Shown in pieces: positions 36,446 to 44,093 of a DNA stretch of 64,000 nt. The notes beneath the pieces were generated by a model that saw nothing but the letters and a program-made list of their open reading frames with translations, did not search any database and had not been told where the DNA came from. Location of the stretch: assembly GCA_022841365.1 (NCBI GenBank), contig JALHRP010000002.1, forward strand, positions 105,172-169,171, read 5' to 3'. A program made the translations under genes and the position numbers. Each line of letters starts with the position of its first letter. The stretch's first letter is position 1. The stretch comes from Chitinophagaceae bacterium. Lineage in GTDB: Bacteria > Bacteroidota > Bacteroidia > Chitinophagales > Chitinophagaceae.

Positions 36446-36925
36446 TTAATGAACAAATTCAGGTTGCTTCACTTGAAATAATTCATCGAAAGATATAGAT
36501 AGATTGTTTGCTAACTGGTCTTCTAACATATTTGCAAATGTTTCAAAATACACAATCACATCTTCACGCACATTGCGTTGCAGCCAGCGGAAACCTCCGG
36601 GCAATTGTTGCAACACGGTTTTGTCTTCCAGATATTCCAGATTATGAATATCACTCGGTGTTAAACCTATTTCCTGCAATTTGCTGATCAGCAAACCGGC
36701 GGGTGCGTTTGTTACACCACAATAATCTTCGGCAAGTTCCGTCCACTCCCCAATACCGGTGTGGGCATACGCCAGTATTTCTTCCTTGCTTAATTTGGTA
36801 ACAACCTGTGTAAGGTTGCCGCAATTGCAGGCGCCATGGTTACCCCATGCATAAGCCGCACCGTTGCGGAGACGGGCTGCTGTTTCACGCAGCGCTTCAA
36901 TTAATTGACTGTTTGCCTGTGCCAT
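36446..36925 (-). CDS. Conserved hypothetical protein, 159 aa
   Basis: A 159-residue soluble protein, no signal peptide or membrane segment. Residues about 20-45 read AAYAWGNHGACNCGNLTQVV, with two Cys spaced by one residue, and about 61-73 read WTELAEDYCGVTNAPAG, with another Cys. These could bind a metal or iron-sulfur centre. The rest is helical (LREDVIVYFETFANMLEDQL). I do not recognise the family. Single-gene unit, convergent with the tricorn-like gene. Confidence 0.6.
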   Translation of the reverse strand: MAQANSQLIEALRETAARLRNGAAYAWGNHGACNCGNLTQVVTKLSKEEILAYAHTGIGEWTELAEDYCGVTNAPAGLLISKLQEIGLTPSDIHNLEYLEDKTVLQQLPGGFRWLQRNVREDVIVYFETFANMLEDQLANNLSISFDELFQVKQPEFVH

Positions 36926-37024
36926 ACGCTAATTTCCTACTAATACAAAAAACCTGCTGCTTTTGTTGAAAGATTAACATCATCAAAAAATATTTACATC
37001 AACATTTCGTTTAAGCACTATTGT

Positions 37025-38125
37025 ATGAAGAAGTATTCCCTCTGTTTACTGGTCTGTTTTCTGTTGTTCAGCTTATACACTCCTGCACAAATGATTACAG
37101 GTGTGTGGAAAGGAAAAGTGGGCAACGGTTTGCGTCCGGCAAAACTGGAGTTGAAATTAATTCAGCGAGGCGATAGTTTATTCGGCACATCTTATTATTA
37201 TGAATCAGCAACCAACTACCGACGGTATACAGTAAAAGGTTATTTCAACCAACAAACCAATGAAGTGATCTGGTGGGATGATGAATTGCTCGAAGCAAAA
37301 ACACCAAGAGTATCAGTTCTTCAACCGGGAGAATTACCGTTACTAATGGAAGCAGATTTTAATTGTCCCGGTGATGGAGTAATGATGTTAGATGGAAAAG
37401 CTGTAACCAAAGAAGAACAGAAAAACAAAGGCAACCTGCATTTAGATAAAGTGGAAAATCCATCCTTTAGAGATGAATGGGATTATGTAATTGAAAATTA
37501 TACCGTAGGTGCAAACGATCCGGTGTTTATTGACAGCATTGCATCTATTCATAAAACAGTAAAACAACCGGAGCCTGCGGTTATTGCCCCACCAAAACCG
37601 GAAGTAATTCAACAACCAAAAAGAGAAGATCCTGTTATTGTAAAAGATGAGCCTCCCGTTCAGCAAACTGTTCAAAAAGACACAGTACAACAAATAACAA
37701 AAGTGGAGGCTCCTGCCCCACCCAAAAAAGAAACTGCTCCGGCAACCATTACAAAAGTGCCCGCCATTAAAGAAAAATTTATTGAACGGAAAAAAATACT
37801 CACTACTGAATTACCTCTGGAAGGTGATACCATTGAAATTCATTTTTATGATAATGCAGAAATTGATGGCGACTCTATTTCACTGTTCATGAATAATCAA
37901 TTGGTATTTGAACATGTTAAGCTCAGCGACAAACCATATGTTGTAAAGTTTGCAGTTGCTGCATTAAGTGAAACAAATGAACTGGTGATGGTGGCGGAAA
38001 ATCTGGGTTCTATTCCGCCAAATACTTCTTTTATGATTGCGTATGTAAACGGTGTACGGTATACAACAAATCTTGAAAGCACAGAGAACAGCAGTGCAAT
38101 GATCCGGTTTGTGCGAAAGCAATAG
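37025..38125 (+). CDS. Secreted protein with proline-rich linker and C-terminal beta domain
   Basis: A 366-residue protein with a signal peptide (LLVCFLLFSLYTPAQ). Residues about 20-110 form a beta-rich domain starting MITGVWKGKVG, with an RYTVKGYFNQQTNEVIWWDDE segment. A low-complexity Pro/Lys/Glu/Thr linker (about 178-250) follows, e.g. PAVIAPPKPEVIQQ and PPVQQTVQKDTVQQ. The C-terminal domain (about 255-366) starts LTTELPLEGDTIEIHFYDNAEIDGDSISLF and ends NSSAMIRFVRK. The latter domain recurs in Bacteroidota secreted proteins. Function unknown. Confidence 0.72.
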   Translation: MKKYSLCLLVCFLLFSLYTPAQMITGVWKGKVGNGLRPAKLELKLIQRGDSLFGTSYYYESATNYRRYTVKGYFNQQTNEVIWWDDELLEAKTPRVSVLQPGELPLLMEADFNCPGDGVMMLDGKAVTKEEQKNKGNLHLDKVENPSFRDEWDYVIENYTVGANDPVFIDSIASIHKTVKQPEPAVIAPPKPEVIQQPKREDPVIVKDEPPVQQTVQKDTVQQITKVEAPAPPKKETAPATITKVPAIKEKFIERKKILTTELPLEGDTIEIHFYDNAEIDGDSISLFMNNQLVFEHVKLSDKPYVVKFAVAALSETNELVMVAENLGSIPPNTSFMIAYVNGVRYTTNLESTENSSAMIRFVRKQ

Positions 38126-38163
38126 TGGAACGCAGAGACAAAGAGGACGCAGAGAAGAAATGA

Positions 38164-38204
38164 ATAAGGGAGACAGTTTTTTTGAATTGTCTCCCTTATA
38201 TTTT
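38164..38204 (+). terminator. Terminator after the proline-rich secreted protein
   Basis: 12-bp stem ATAAGGGAGACA (38164-38175) / TGTCTCCCTTAT (38188-38199), followed by a short T-rich stretch. Upstream of it, 38126-38160 is a dispersed-looking AACGCAGAGA-type repeat. Confidence 0.8.
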
Positions 38205-38243
38205 ACCTGTATAATATACCTGAGTAAATGCTGAGTGAGTCAA

Positions 38244-38660
38244 TTACTTTTTCTCTTCGACTTGATATTCTTTTAGATGTCTGTATACCAGGTTTCCGTT
38301 TTCTACTTTCACCAAACGGTATTCCATAAATGTACTGTCGGCATCATAAAAGCCAATGATGCAGGACAGATCATCCGCTCCTCTTTTCAGTTCAGGCTTT
38401 GGCATGATGCCCATGTTGGGCAGTGTAAATATTTTTTCGCCCAGCGCATCTTTATACTGAAATTTTACTTCGTAGTTAAGTGATTCCTTTTGCTCAAACA
38501 ACTGCACTTTAAACAGCGCCGTATCTGCACCCGTTTCGTATTCTTTTACAGCCTCAGGATTTATTGCTGTACGTTCTTTTACAAAAGGCTGATTATTGTT
38601 TGGGTTCTTTTCGCCACAGGCTGAAAAGAGCAGTGTTGCAACGACTATGAATTTTCTCAT
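38244..38660 (-). CDS. Putative lipoprotein, 138 aa
   Basis: A short lipoprotein: leader MRKFIVVATLLFSAC with the lipobox FSAC, then GEKNPNNNQ. The mature part is beta-rich (LNYEVKFQYKDALGEKIFTLPNMGI, CIIGFYDADSTFMEYRLV). No recognised family; probably an outer-membrane-anchored protein. It is encoded downstream of leuS, 56 nt from its stop, on the same strand. Confidence 0.68.
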   Translation of the reverse strand: MRKFIVVATLLFSACGEKNPNNNQPFVKERTAINPEAVKEYETGADTALFKVQLFEQKESLNYEVKFQYKDALGEKIFTLPNMGIMPKPELKRGADDLSCIIGFYDADSTFMEYRLVKVENGNLVYRHLKEYQVEEKK

Positions 38661-38715
38661 ACTGTATAAAATTTAAGGTTGATGCAGAAAATAATTCGCT
38701 GAAAATTATCTGCAG

Positions 38716-41700
38716 TTAGACCACAATGTTGATCATTTTATTTTTTACGTAAATGATTTTCTTTGGCTGCTTGCCTTCGAGCCATTTCAGTACTACTTCA
38801 TTGTTCAATACAATCTGTTCTACTTCTGCCTGTGTAATACTCAAATCAAGTGTAAGCTCAGTTCTTGTTTTACCATTAATTGCTACCGGGTAATCTTTGG
38901 TTGATTCAGTAACATACTTCGCCTCAAATTTTGGGAACGATGCATCAAGTACCTCACCCCCCGCCCTCTCCGAAGGAGAGGGAGCTTTGCGTAGCTCCGC
39001 ATATAACTCTGCTGCAATGTGTGGAGCATATGGCGAGAGCATGATTACAAGTGGCTCCAGAATTTCTTTCTTATGGCATTTAAGATCACTCAACTCATTC
39101 ACAGCAATCATGAATGTACTTACACCGGTGTTGAAACTAAAACGCTCGGTATCTTCTTCAATTTTTTTGATCGTCTTGTGCAGCACTTTCAATTCAGCAT
39201 CGGTTGCTTTCTCGTTAGTCCAAATTGCTTTTCCTTCATCGCCCTCCTTCGCTGAAGCTTCGGCTGGCAGGTAAAATAAACGCCAGAGTTTTTTAAGAAA
39301 GCGATGTACACCTTCAATTCCTTTTGTGTCCCAAGGTTTACTGATTTCAACAGGACCAAGGAACATTTCATACATGCGGAAGGTATCTGCACCGTATTTA
39401 TTTACAAGATCATCGGGGTTTACTGTGTTGAACTTACTCTTGCTCATCTTCTCTACTTCAGAGCCGCAAATATATTTGCCATCTTCTAAAATGAATTCGG
39501 CATTTGCATACTCACCATTACGCCATTTTTTGAAAGCCTCTATATCCAATGCATAGCCGTCCACAATATTGACATCAACATGCAATTGGTCAAAATAATA
39601 CTCTGCCAAACTACTTGTACCAACAGACATTTCTCTTTTGTTAATTGAGAAAAAAAGTGGTGGGATTTGTGCAGAAACATACACCGCTTTGCTGTCCATA
39701 ATACTTCTAAGCAAATCAATAAGTACACTTGCTCCTTTAGTGTAGTAAGTATAAACTATTTCGTCAAAGTGTATAGTAAAAGTATGTCCGTCAGTATGGT
39801 TAAATAAAAAGAACTTGTTGTTTACAACTCTATAGTTATAGTTTGGTTGCTCGATAGATGCTGTTTGAGCCAAACATCTCGCTAAAATTGATGATGGTAG
39901 TTCAAATCCGATTTTAGAGTAATTTAATCTATAGACAAATCTCGATGAACCTTGTATCATCCCCTGATTCACCAATTTCTTAAACGGTTCATCAAAACCA
40001 ATATGTCCGAGATCATACAGAGCTTTCGTCCACATACGGCTGTACAATAAATGCCCCACTGCATGTTCTGTTCCTCCAATATAAATATCAACCTGGTTCC
40101 AGTAGTCACTTACGCTGCGATCACAAAATGCATTGTCGTTTTGCGGATCCATATAACGTAAAAAATACCAGGATGATCCTGCATAGCCCGGCATTGTATT
40201 CGTTTCAAGTGCGCCCCCACGAACCTCCCCTAAATCCCCTCCAAAGGAGGGGACTTGCGACCCCTCAAACTGATGAATCCAGTCTGGTATATTGGCAAGT
40301 GGCCCTTCGCCTTCAGGACCCGGACTATAACTTTCAACATTTGGTAAAGTAAGTGGCAACTGATCTTCAGGTAAAGGATAAGCGATGCCATCTTTCCAAA
40401 TAATCGGAAATGGTTCTCCCCAATAACGCTGACGGCTGAACGCTGCATCACGCATTTTATAATTCACCTTGCGTTTACCAATTTCTAATTCCTCCAGTTT
40501 GTTAATTACAATTTCAGCAGCTTCACGCATAGGCGTGCCGTTTAAGAAACCACTGTTCTCTAAGATGGCATCTTTAGTTGCATTCGCTTCTTCGCCGTTA
40601 AAATGTTTGCCAATGATATTGGTGATGGGAATATTAAAATGCTTTGCAAATTTAAAGTCACGTTCATCGCCGCAAGGCACGGCCATAATTGCGCCTGTGC
40701 CATAACCTGCCAATACATACTCGCTGATCCAGATCGGAATTTCTCTTCCATCAAATGGATTCACTGCATACGCTCCTGTAAATACACCCGTGATTTTTTT
40801 CTCCGCCTGTCGCTCACGTTCACTTCTGCTTTTTACATAAGCAATGTATTCATCAACGGCTGCTGTTTGTTCAGCAGATTTTATCTGATCAACCAAATCC
40901 AACTCAGGAGCAATCACCATAAAGTCAACACCAAAGATGGTATCGGGTCTTGTGGTGTATACCGTGAGTGAAGCCCCCTCTAAATCTCCCCCGGAAGGGG
41001 AGACTTTCCGAACTGAAGGTTTACTGTTCAGCTTCTGAATTATTTTTTCAACAACTGCATCTGTATTCTGCTTTACTTCTTCATTTGTAAATCTCATTTC
41101 TTCAAAACCCAGTTCATTCAGAAAGGCTGTTCTGGCTTCATCATACTTCCGTTGCTCTTCATTGTTGTGATACCCTCCATCAACTTCAATTGTTACTCTT
41201 CGATCTAAACAAACAAAATCAACAATGTACTGGTCAATGATATGTTGTCTGCGAATATGATGACCTGTTTTATGAGATCGTAAATATTGCCACAGCATAT
41301 TTTCTTCTTCCGTTGGAGATTGTTTATGTTCTTTACTCAGCTCCTTTAATAAACCATAAGTTGATGCTCTTGCAGTTTGCCGATGAAGTTCAGAAGCTGG
41401 CCGGTTCTCCCCTTCCGGGGGAGTTAGAGGGGGCATCTGTATTTCAAATGTTATTTCCGCTCCACTACTCTTTCCAATCCAGTTGCTTTGCATTTCTTTC
41501 ATGCTGTCGCTGAATTCAATACGCTCCAAACCTTCCAGTAAGCGATCGGCATATTCTGTAATGCGCAAATACCATTGACGCAATTTCTTTTTTACAACGG
41601 GATGTCCGCCACGCTCACTTACACCGTTCACTACTTCATCGTTCGCTAAAACTGTACCTAATGCTTCGCACCAGTTTACTTCGCCATAACCGCAATAGGC

Positions 41701-42339
41701 AAGGCGGTATTGCATGAGGATGTCCTGTTGCGTTTTTTCATCAAATGATTTCCACTCTATTGCATTAAACGAACTAATTGCAAATTGGGAATTAGGAATT
41801 GGGTGTGTGGCGTTTCCCTCTTTTTCAAAAACAGCAATCAGTCCATCAATCTTTTCTGCTTTGTTTGATGTACGGTTGTAAAAACTATTGAAGAGTTGTA
41901 AAAAAATCCACTGTGTCCATTTGTAATAACCGGGTTCACAAGTGCGTACTTCACGGTCCCAATCGTAACAAAAACCAATATTGTTTAATTGTCTTCTGAA
42001 ATTATTGATGTTCTGCTCGGTACTAACGGCGGGGTGTACCCCATGTTCAATGGCATATTGCTCGGCGGGCAAACCAAATGCATCGTATCCCATCGGGTGC
42101 AGTACATTAAACCCTTTCAGTCGCTTAAAACGTGAATAAATATCGCTGGCAATATAACCTAACGGATGACCTACATGCAACCCTGCACCACTGGGATAAG
42201 GAAACATATCCAGCACATAAAACTTTGGTTTGAGCGGAGCCTGTCCTGAGCCTGTTGAAGGATTTGAAACCTTGTATGCCTTTGTTGCGTTCCAGTGTTC
42301 CTGCCATTTCTTTTCTATTTCTCTAAACTTGTATTCCAT
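38716..42339 (-). CDS. leuS: Leucyl-tRNA synthetase with multiple in-frame insertions
   Basis: Class I aminoacyl-tRNA synthetase, 1207 residues against about 900-950 usual. HVGH at 55-58 and KMSKS at 964-968 form the active site; the editing domain starts near 225 with TTRPDTIFG at 462-470; the anticodon-binding part follows to about 1160. Extra segments relative to the family: residues 27-35 (a STGSGQA repeat), about 179-190 (an IPNSQFAI repeat), 302-456 (a DUF559 endonuclease-like domain between inverted repeats), 693-710 (a palindromic repeat), about 805-918 (a segment about 95 longer than usual, no family recognised), 1025-1033 (PAEASAKEG) and 1118-1130 (PSPSERAGG). All keep the frame and the catalytic motifs stay intact, so the protein is likely functional. 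The excess, about 300 residues, accounts for the length. Confidence 0.93.
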   Translation of the reverse strand: MEYKFREIEKKWQEHWNATKAYKVSNPSTGSGQAPLKPKFYVLDMFPYPSGAGLHVGHPLGYIASDIYSRFKRLKGFNVLHPMGYDAFGLPAEQYAIEHGVHPAVSTEQNINNFRRQLNNIGFCYDWDREVRTCEPGYYKWTQWIFLQLFNSFYNRTSNKAEKIDGLIAVFEKEGNATHPIPNSQFAISSFNAIEWKSFDEKTQQDILMQYRLAYCGYGEVNWCEALGTVLANDEVVNGVSERGGHPVVKKKLRQWYLRITEYADRLLEGLERIEFSDSMKEMQSNWIGKSSGAEITFEIQMPPLTPPEGENRPASELHRQTARASTYGLLKELSKEHKQSPTEEENMLWQYLRSHKTGHHIRRQHIIDQYIVDFVCLDRRVTIEVDGGYHNNEEQRKYDEARTAFLNELGFEEMRFTNEEVKQNTDAVVEKIIQKLNSKPSVRKVSPSGGDLEGASLTVYTTRPDTIFGVDFMVIAPELDLVDQIKSAEQTAAVDEYIAYVKSRSERERQAEKKITGVFTGAYAVNPFDGREIPIWISEYVLAGYGTGAIMAVPCGDERDFKFAKHFNIPITNIIGKHFNGEEANATKDAILENSGFLNGTPMREAAEIVINKLEELEIGKRKVNYKMRDAAFSRQRYWGEPFPIIWKDGIAYPLPEDQLPLTLPNVESYSPGPEGEGPLANIPDWIHQFEGSQVPSFGGDLGEVRGGALETNTMPGYAGSSWYFLRYMDPQNDNAFCDRSVSDYWNQVDIYIGGTEHAVGHLLYSRMWTKALYDLGHIGFDEPFKKLVNQGMIQGSSRFVYRLNYSKIGFELPSSILARCLAQTASIEQPNYNYRVVNNKFFLFNHTDGHTFTIHFDEIVYTYYTKGASVLIDLLRSIMDSKAVYVSAQIPPLFFSINKREMSVGTSSLAEYYFDQLHVDVNIVDGYALDIEAFKKWRNGEYANAEFILEDGKYICGSEVEKMSKSKFNTVNPDDLVNKYGADTFRMYEMFLGPVEISKPWDTKGIEGVHRFLKKLWRLFYLPAEASAKEGDEGKAIWTNEKATDAELKVLHKTIKKIEEDTERFSFNTGVSTFMIAVNELSDLKCHKKEILEPLVIMLSPYAPHIAAELYAELRKAPSPSERAGGEVLDASFPKFEAKYVTESTKDYPVAINGKTRTELTLDLSITQAEVEQIVLNNEVVLKWLEGKQPKKIIYVKNKMINIVV
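38964..38982. repeat. Palindromic insertion within leuS (residues 1118-1130)
   Basis: Perfect hairpin CCCTCTCC (38964-38971) / GGAGAGGG (38975-38982) with loop GAA, encoding SPSER-like residues in the frame of leuS. Confidence 0.7.
39241..39267. repeat. PAEASAKEG-type repeat within leuS (residues 1025-1033)
   Basis: The 27-bp stretch is centred on the palindrome GAAGCTTC and ends GCTGGC, a form I have often seen dispersed in Bacteroidota. It adds nine residues to the protein between family-typical sequence. Confidence 0.6.
39586..39927 (-). other. Long in-frame extra segment of leuS without a recognised domain
   Basis: Residues about 805-918 lie between MIQGSSRFVYR and LHVDVNIV, which are usually separated by some 15-20 residues. 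The intervening 114 residues include ARCLAQTASIEQPNYNYR and HFDEIVYTYYTKGASVLID. The DNA is visibly richer in A and T than the rest of the gene. No inverted repeats were seen at the edges. Confidence 0.6.
40210..40263. repeat. Palindromic insertion within leuS (residues 693-710)
   Basis: A 54-bp stretch (18 codons) with CCCCTCC / GGAGGGG hairpin around AAA. The sequence CCCCTAAATCCCC is a variant of the arms of the DUF559 element, so it is a solo copy of the same repeat family. Confidence 0.75.
40973..41434 (-). mobile_element. 462-bp DUF559 element nested in leuS, bounded by inverted repeats
   Basis: The right arm on the plus strand is 40973-41003 (31 bp), the left arm 41406-41434 (29 bp). 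The reverse complement of the second equals the first except for a 2-base indel. Each arm itself contains a CTCCCC / GGGGAG palindrome. Between the arms, codons for about residues 312-445 encode a DUF559 domain (PSPTEEENMLWQYL, YIVDF 371-375, IEVDGGYH 384-391, YDEARTAFLNELG), a family related to Vsr-type endonucleases. The element is exactly 154 codons, in frame, with no stop. Confidence 0.8.
41770..41812. repeat. AATTGGGAATTAGG-type repeat within leuS (residues 179-190)
   Basis: A short run of near-repeated AATTGGG/AATTAGG units encodes HPIPNSQFAI between family-typical sequences. The type is common in Bacteroidota intergenic DNA; here it is coding. Confidence 0.5.
42235..42261. repeat. STGSGQA-type repeat near the leuS N-terminus (residues 27-35)
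   Basis: The stretch reads on the coding strand as CTTCAACAGGCTCAGGACAGG, a recurrent Bacteroidota dispersed repeat, and adds nine residues before KPKFYVLDMFPYP. Confidence 0.55.
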
Positions 42340-42378
42340 TGACCGTTTCGGTTAAATTATATGTTGTTGTTGAATCGG

Positions 42379-42576
42379 AGCCCCTATCTCCTTCTCTTTC
42401 CCCAAAGGAGAAAGAGCGGCACGATATATTTTTAATCAGCTTTTATTTCTACCAATTCATCTTATCAATTTCTACTCTTCTAAATACATTATTACAATAT
42501 TTAGTTGTAATAGTTAAATAAGCATGGGCTGTGCATTGATGGCTTCCCCTTTCGGGGGAAGTCGGAAGGGGGCCCT
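42379..42576. repeat. Cluster of palindromic repeats upstream of leuS
   Basis: This is the largest gene-free stretch, 42340-42766. It holds CTCTTTC (42394-42400) / GAAAGAG (42410-42416), then at 42543-42561 the palindrome CTTCCCCTTTCGGGGGAAG followed by GGAAGGGGGCCC. The second copy resembles the arms of the DUF559 element. The rest (42417-42540) is AT-rich with no gene seen. Confidence 0.7.
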
Positions 42577-42693
42577 TGTGAAAGAAGACTTAAAAAAAAT
42601 CTTTCTTCCTTCATTCTGCACCATCCATAAAATAATGGCAGATATCAACCGTTAAGTGGGCAACAAAATTAAGGATTGCAGGGCTAAATCTGT

Positions 42694-42701
42694 TAAATTT
42701 G
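42694..42701 (+). promoter_or_regulatory. Putative -7 box upstream of ftsX
   Basis: TAAATTTG matches TAnnTTTG. The hairpin-forming repeat at 42707-42730 lies directly downstream, so it would be in the 5' leader. Confidence 0.35.
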
Positions 42702-42706
42702 CCCGC

Positions 42707-42730
42707 CTGCCTTTGCGGTTGCGCTGGCAG
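42707..42730. repeat. Inverted CTGCC-GGCAG repeat in the ftsX leader
   Basis: CTGCC (42707-42711) pairs with GGCAG (42726-42730), with GC pairs inside, around GGTT. A GCTGGCAG end is shared with the leuS insertion at 39241-39271. Confidence 0.55.
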
Positions 42731-42766
42731 ACACTCATCTAAGAACTTACAAAAAATTACATCTGC

Positions 42767-43645
42767 ATGGCGCAAGTACAAAGCAAAGCATCCATGAAAC
42801 GCTCCAAGCCTTCTTATCTCTACAGTATTATTGGCGTTGCGCTGGTTTTATTTATTCTGGGTGTACTGGGCTGGATTTTCCTCAATTTTCAGAAAGTAGG
42901 TAATACACTGCGTGAAAATATTCAGTTTCATGCCTGGTTGAGTACGACCAATAAAAAAGCCATTGACAGTTTAACGAATTATGTAGCTGCACAGCCGTAT
43001 GTAAAATCATCGGCCTATGTAAATAAAGAAATGGCAAAAGAAATTTATAATAAAGACGGGAATGAGAGCTGGGATAAAATTCTGGATGAAAACCCCCTAC
43101 CGGAAAGTGTTGATTTTTTTGCCAAAGCCGATTATGTGCAAAAAGACAGTCTGGATAAAATAACAGCCGATTTGCTTGCAAAGTTTCCCGGCGTTATCAG
43201 TGAGGTGCAATATCCAAATGCGTTGGTAAACACGTTGAACGACCGGGCCCGCAAAGTAGGTATCGTGTTACTGATCGTAGCCATTATGCTCAGCGCCATT
43301 GTAATTGTATCCATTGATACAACCATTCGCCTCGCTATGTTCAGCAACCGGTTTTTAATTAAAACCATGCAAATGGTGGGTGCCACCAGAGGCTTTATTG
43401 CAAAACCAATGAACATCAGGGCTGTTATCAACGGCCTCATCAGTGCAGGTATTGCTATTGCAGCTATCTGGGCCGTAATTACCTGGGCCGAAAGCTATAT
43501 ACCTGATATGAAAGCCCTGCGTGACCCGAAGATTTATTTGATACTCTTTGGTTCTATATTGGTGATTGGAGTGGGTATTTCCCTCTACAGCACGCACCGA
43601 AGTGTGATGAAATATTTACGGATGAAACTGGATGAGTTGTATTAA
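42767..43645 (+). CDS. ftsX: Cell division protein FtsX
   Basis: A 292-residue FtsX-type permease with four membrane helices (about 22-45, 165-190, 220-245, 263-285) and a periplasmic domain after the first (LRENIQFHAWLSTTNKKAIDSL). LVPTMQMVGATRGFI-type motif (LIKTMQMVGATRGFIAKP) near 206-222 is typical. FtsX with FtsE activates peptidoglycan hydrolases at division; ftsE is not next to it here, as in many Bacteroidota. The family assignment is by pattern and size. Followed by a repeat and DUF3098. Confidence 0.9.
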   Translation: MAQVQSKASMKRSKPSYLYSIIGVALVLFILGVLGWIFLNFQKVGNTLRENIQFHAWLSTTNKKAIDSLTNYVAAQPYVKSSAYVNKEMAKEIYNKDGNESWDKILDENPLPESVDFFAKADYVQKDSLDKITADLLAKFPGVISEVQYPNALVNTLNDRARKVGIVLLIVAIMLSAIVIVSIDTTIRLAMFSNRFLIKTMQMVGATRGFIAKPMNIRAVINGLISAGIAIAAIWAVITWAESYIPDMKALRDPKIYLILFGSILVIGVGISLYSTHRSVMKYLRMKLDELY

Positions 43646-43705
43646 GCCGTTAGCCATTAGTATTTAGCCAAAACTACCGGCTAATGACTAACGACTATCT
43701 ACTTA
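43645..43705. repeat. Intergenic repeat of the pyrD-insertion family
   Basis: AGCCGTTAGCCATTAGTA at the start matches the interior of the pyrD insertion (AGCCGTTAGCCGTTAGTA) with one difference. CGTTAGCCATTAG and CTAATGACTAACG form an inverted pair with one mismatch. It starts at the ftsX stop. Confidence 0.65.
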
Positions 43706-43742
43706 CAGCTTTTCCTTATCTTGCACCCCTCAAATACAGACT

Positions 43743-43979
43743 ATGAGTCAGAAAAAAATAGCGACGATTTTTACAAAAGAGAATTACAAGTGGATGGCCA
43801 TTGGTGCTGCAGTAATTGTTCTGGGTTTTTTGTTGATGATTGGCGGTAAAAGTGCAGATCCCAATGTGTTTAATAAGGATGAAGTGTACAGCTTTCGTCG
43901 TATTACACTGGCTCCGTTTCTGATAGTGGCAGGTCTTATTATTGAGATTTATGCCATCATGAAAAAACCAAAAGACTAA
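43743..43979 (+). CDS. DUF3098 family small membrane protein
   Basis: A 78-residue protein: FTKENYKWMAIGAAVIVLGFLLMIGGKSADPNVFN then EVYSFRRITLAPFLIVAGLIIEIYAIMKKP, two membrane helices with the conserved FxxRRxTLAP-type signature. This matches DUF3098, a family found after ftsX in Bacteroidota. Function unknown. Confidence 0.88.
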   Translation: MSQKKIATIFTKENYKWMAIGAAVIVLGFLLMIGGKSADPNVFNKDEVYSFRRITLAPFLIVAGLIIEIYAIMKKPKD

Positions 43980-44000
43980 GAAATACAATTTGAAGATGAG

Positions 44001-44051
44001 CCGATTTGAAAATTTGAAAATGAACAATTCAAATACTCAAATCGGTTTTTT
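44001..44051 (+). terminator. Terminator-like hairpin after DUF3098 gene
   Basis: CCGATTTGA (44001-44009) / TCAAATCGG (44037-44045) then TTTTTT. A second inverted pair of TTTGAAAATT type lies around it, so it is also repeat-like. Confidence 0.6.
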
Positions 44052-44093
44052 ATTTTCAAATTTTCAAATTAAACAATTTTCAAATTTGCGTTC

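Noticed and set aside
40264-42339. A frameshift or assembly error in leuS, because the frame is unusually long
   Set aside because: The frame is uninterrupted over 1207 codons, HIGH-type and KMSKS motifs and the anticodon part are all in order, and each extra piece has a length divisible by three and recognisable repeat structure.
42339-42521. Plus-strand open frame upstream of leuS
   Set aside because: It runs through the repeat at 42379-42416 and lacks homology; it is likely a by-product of the repeat.
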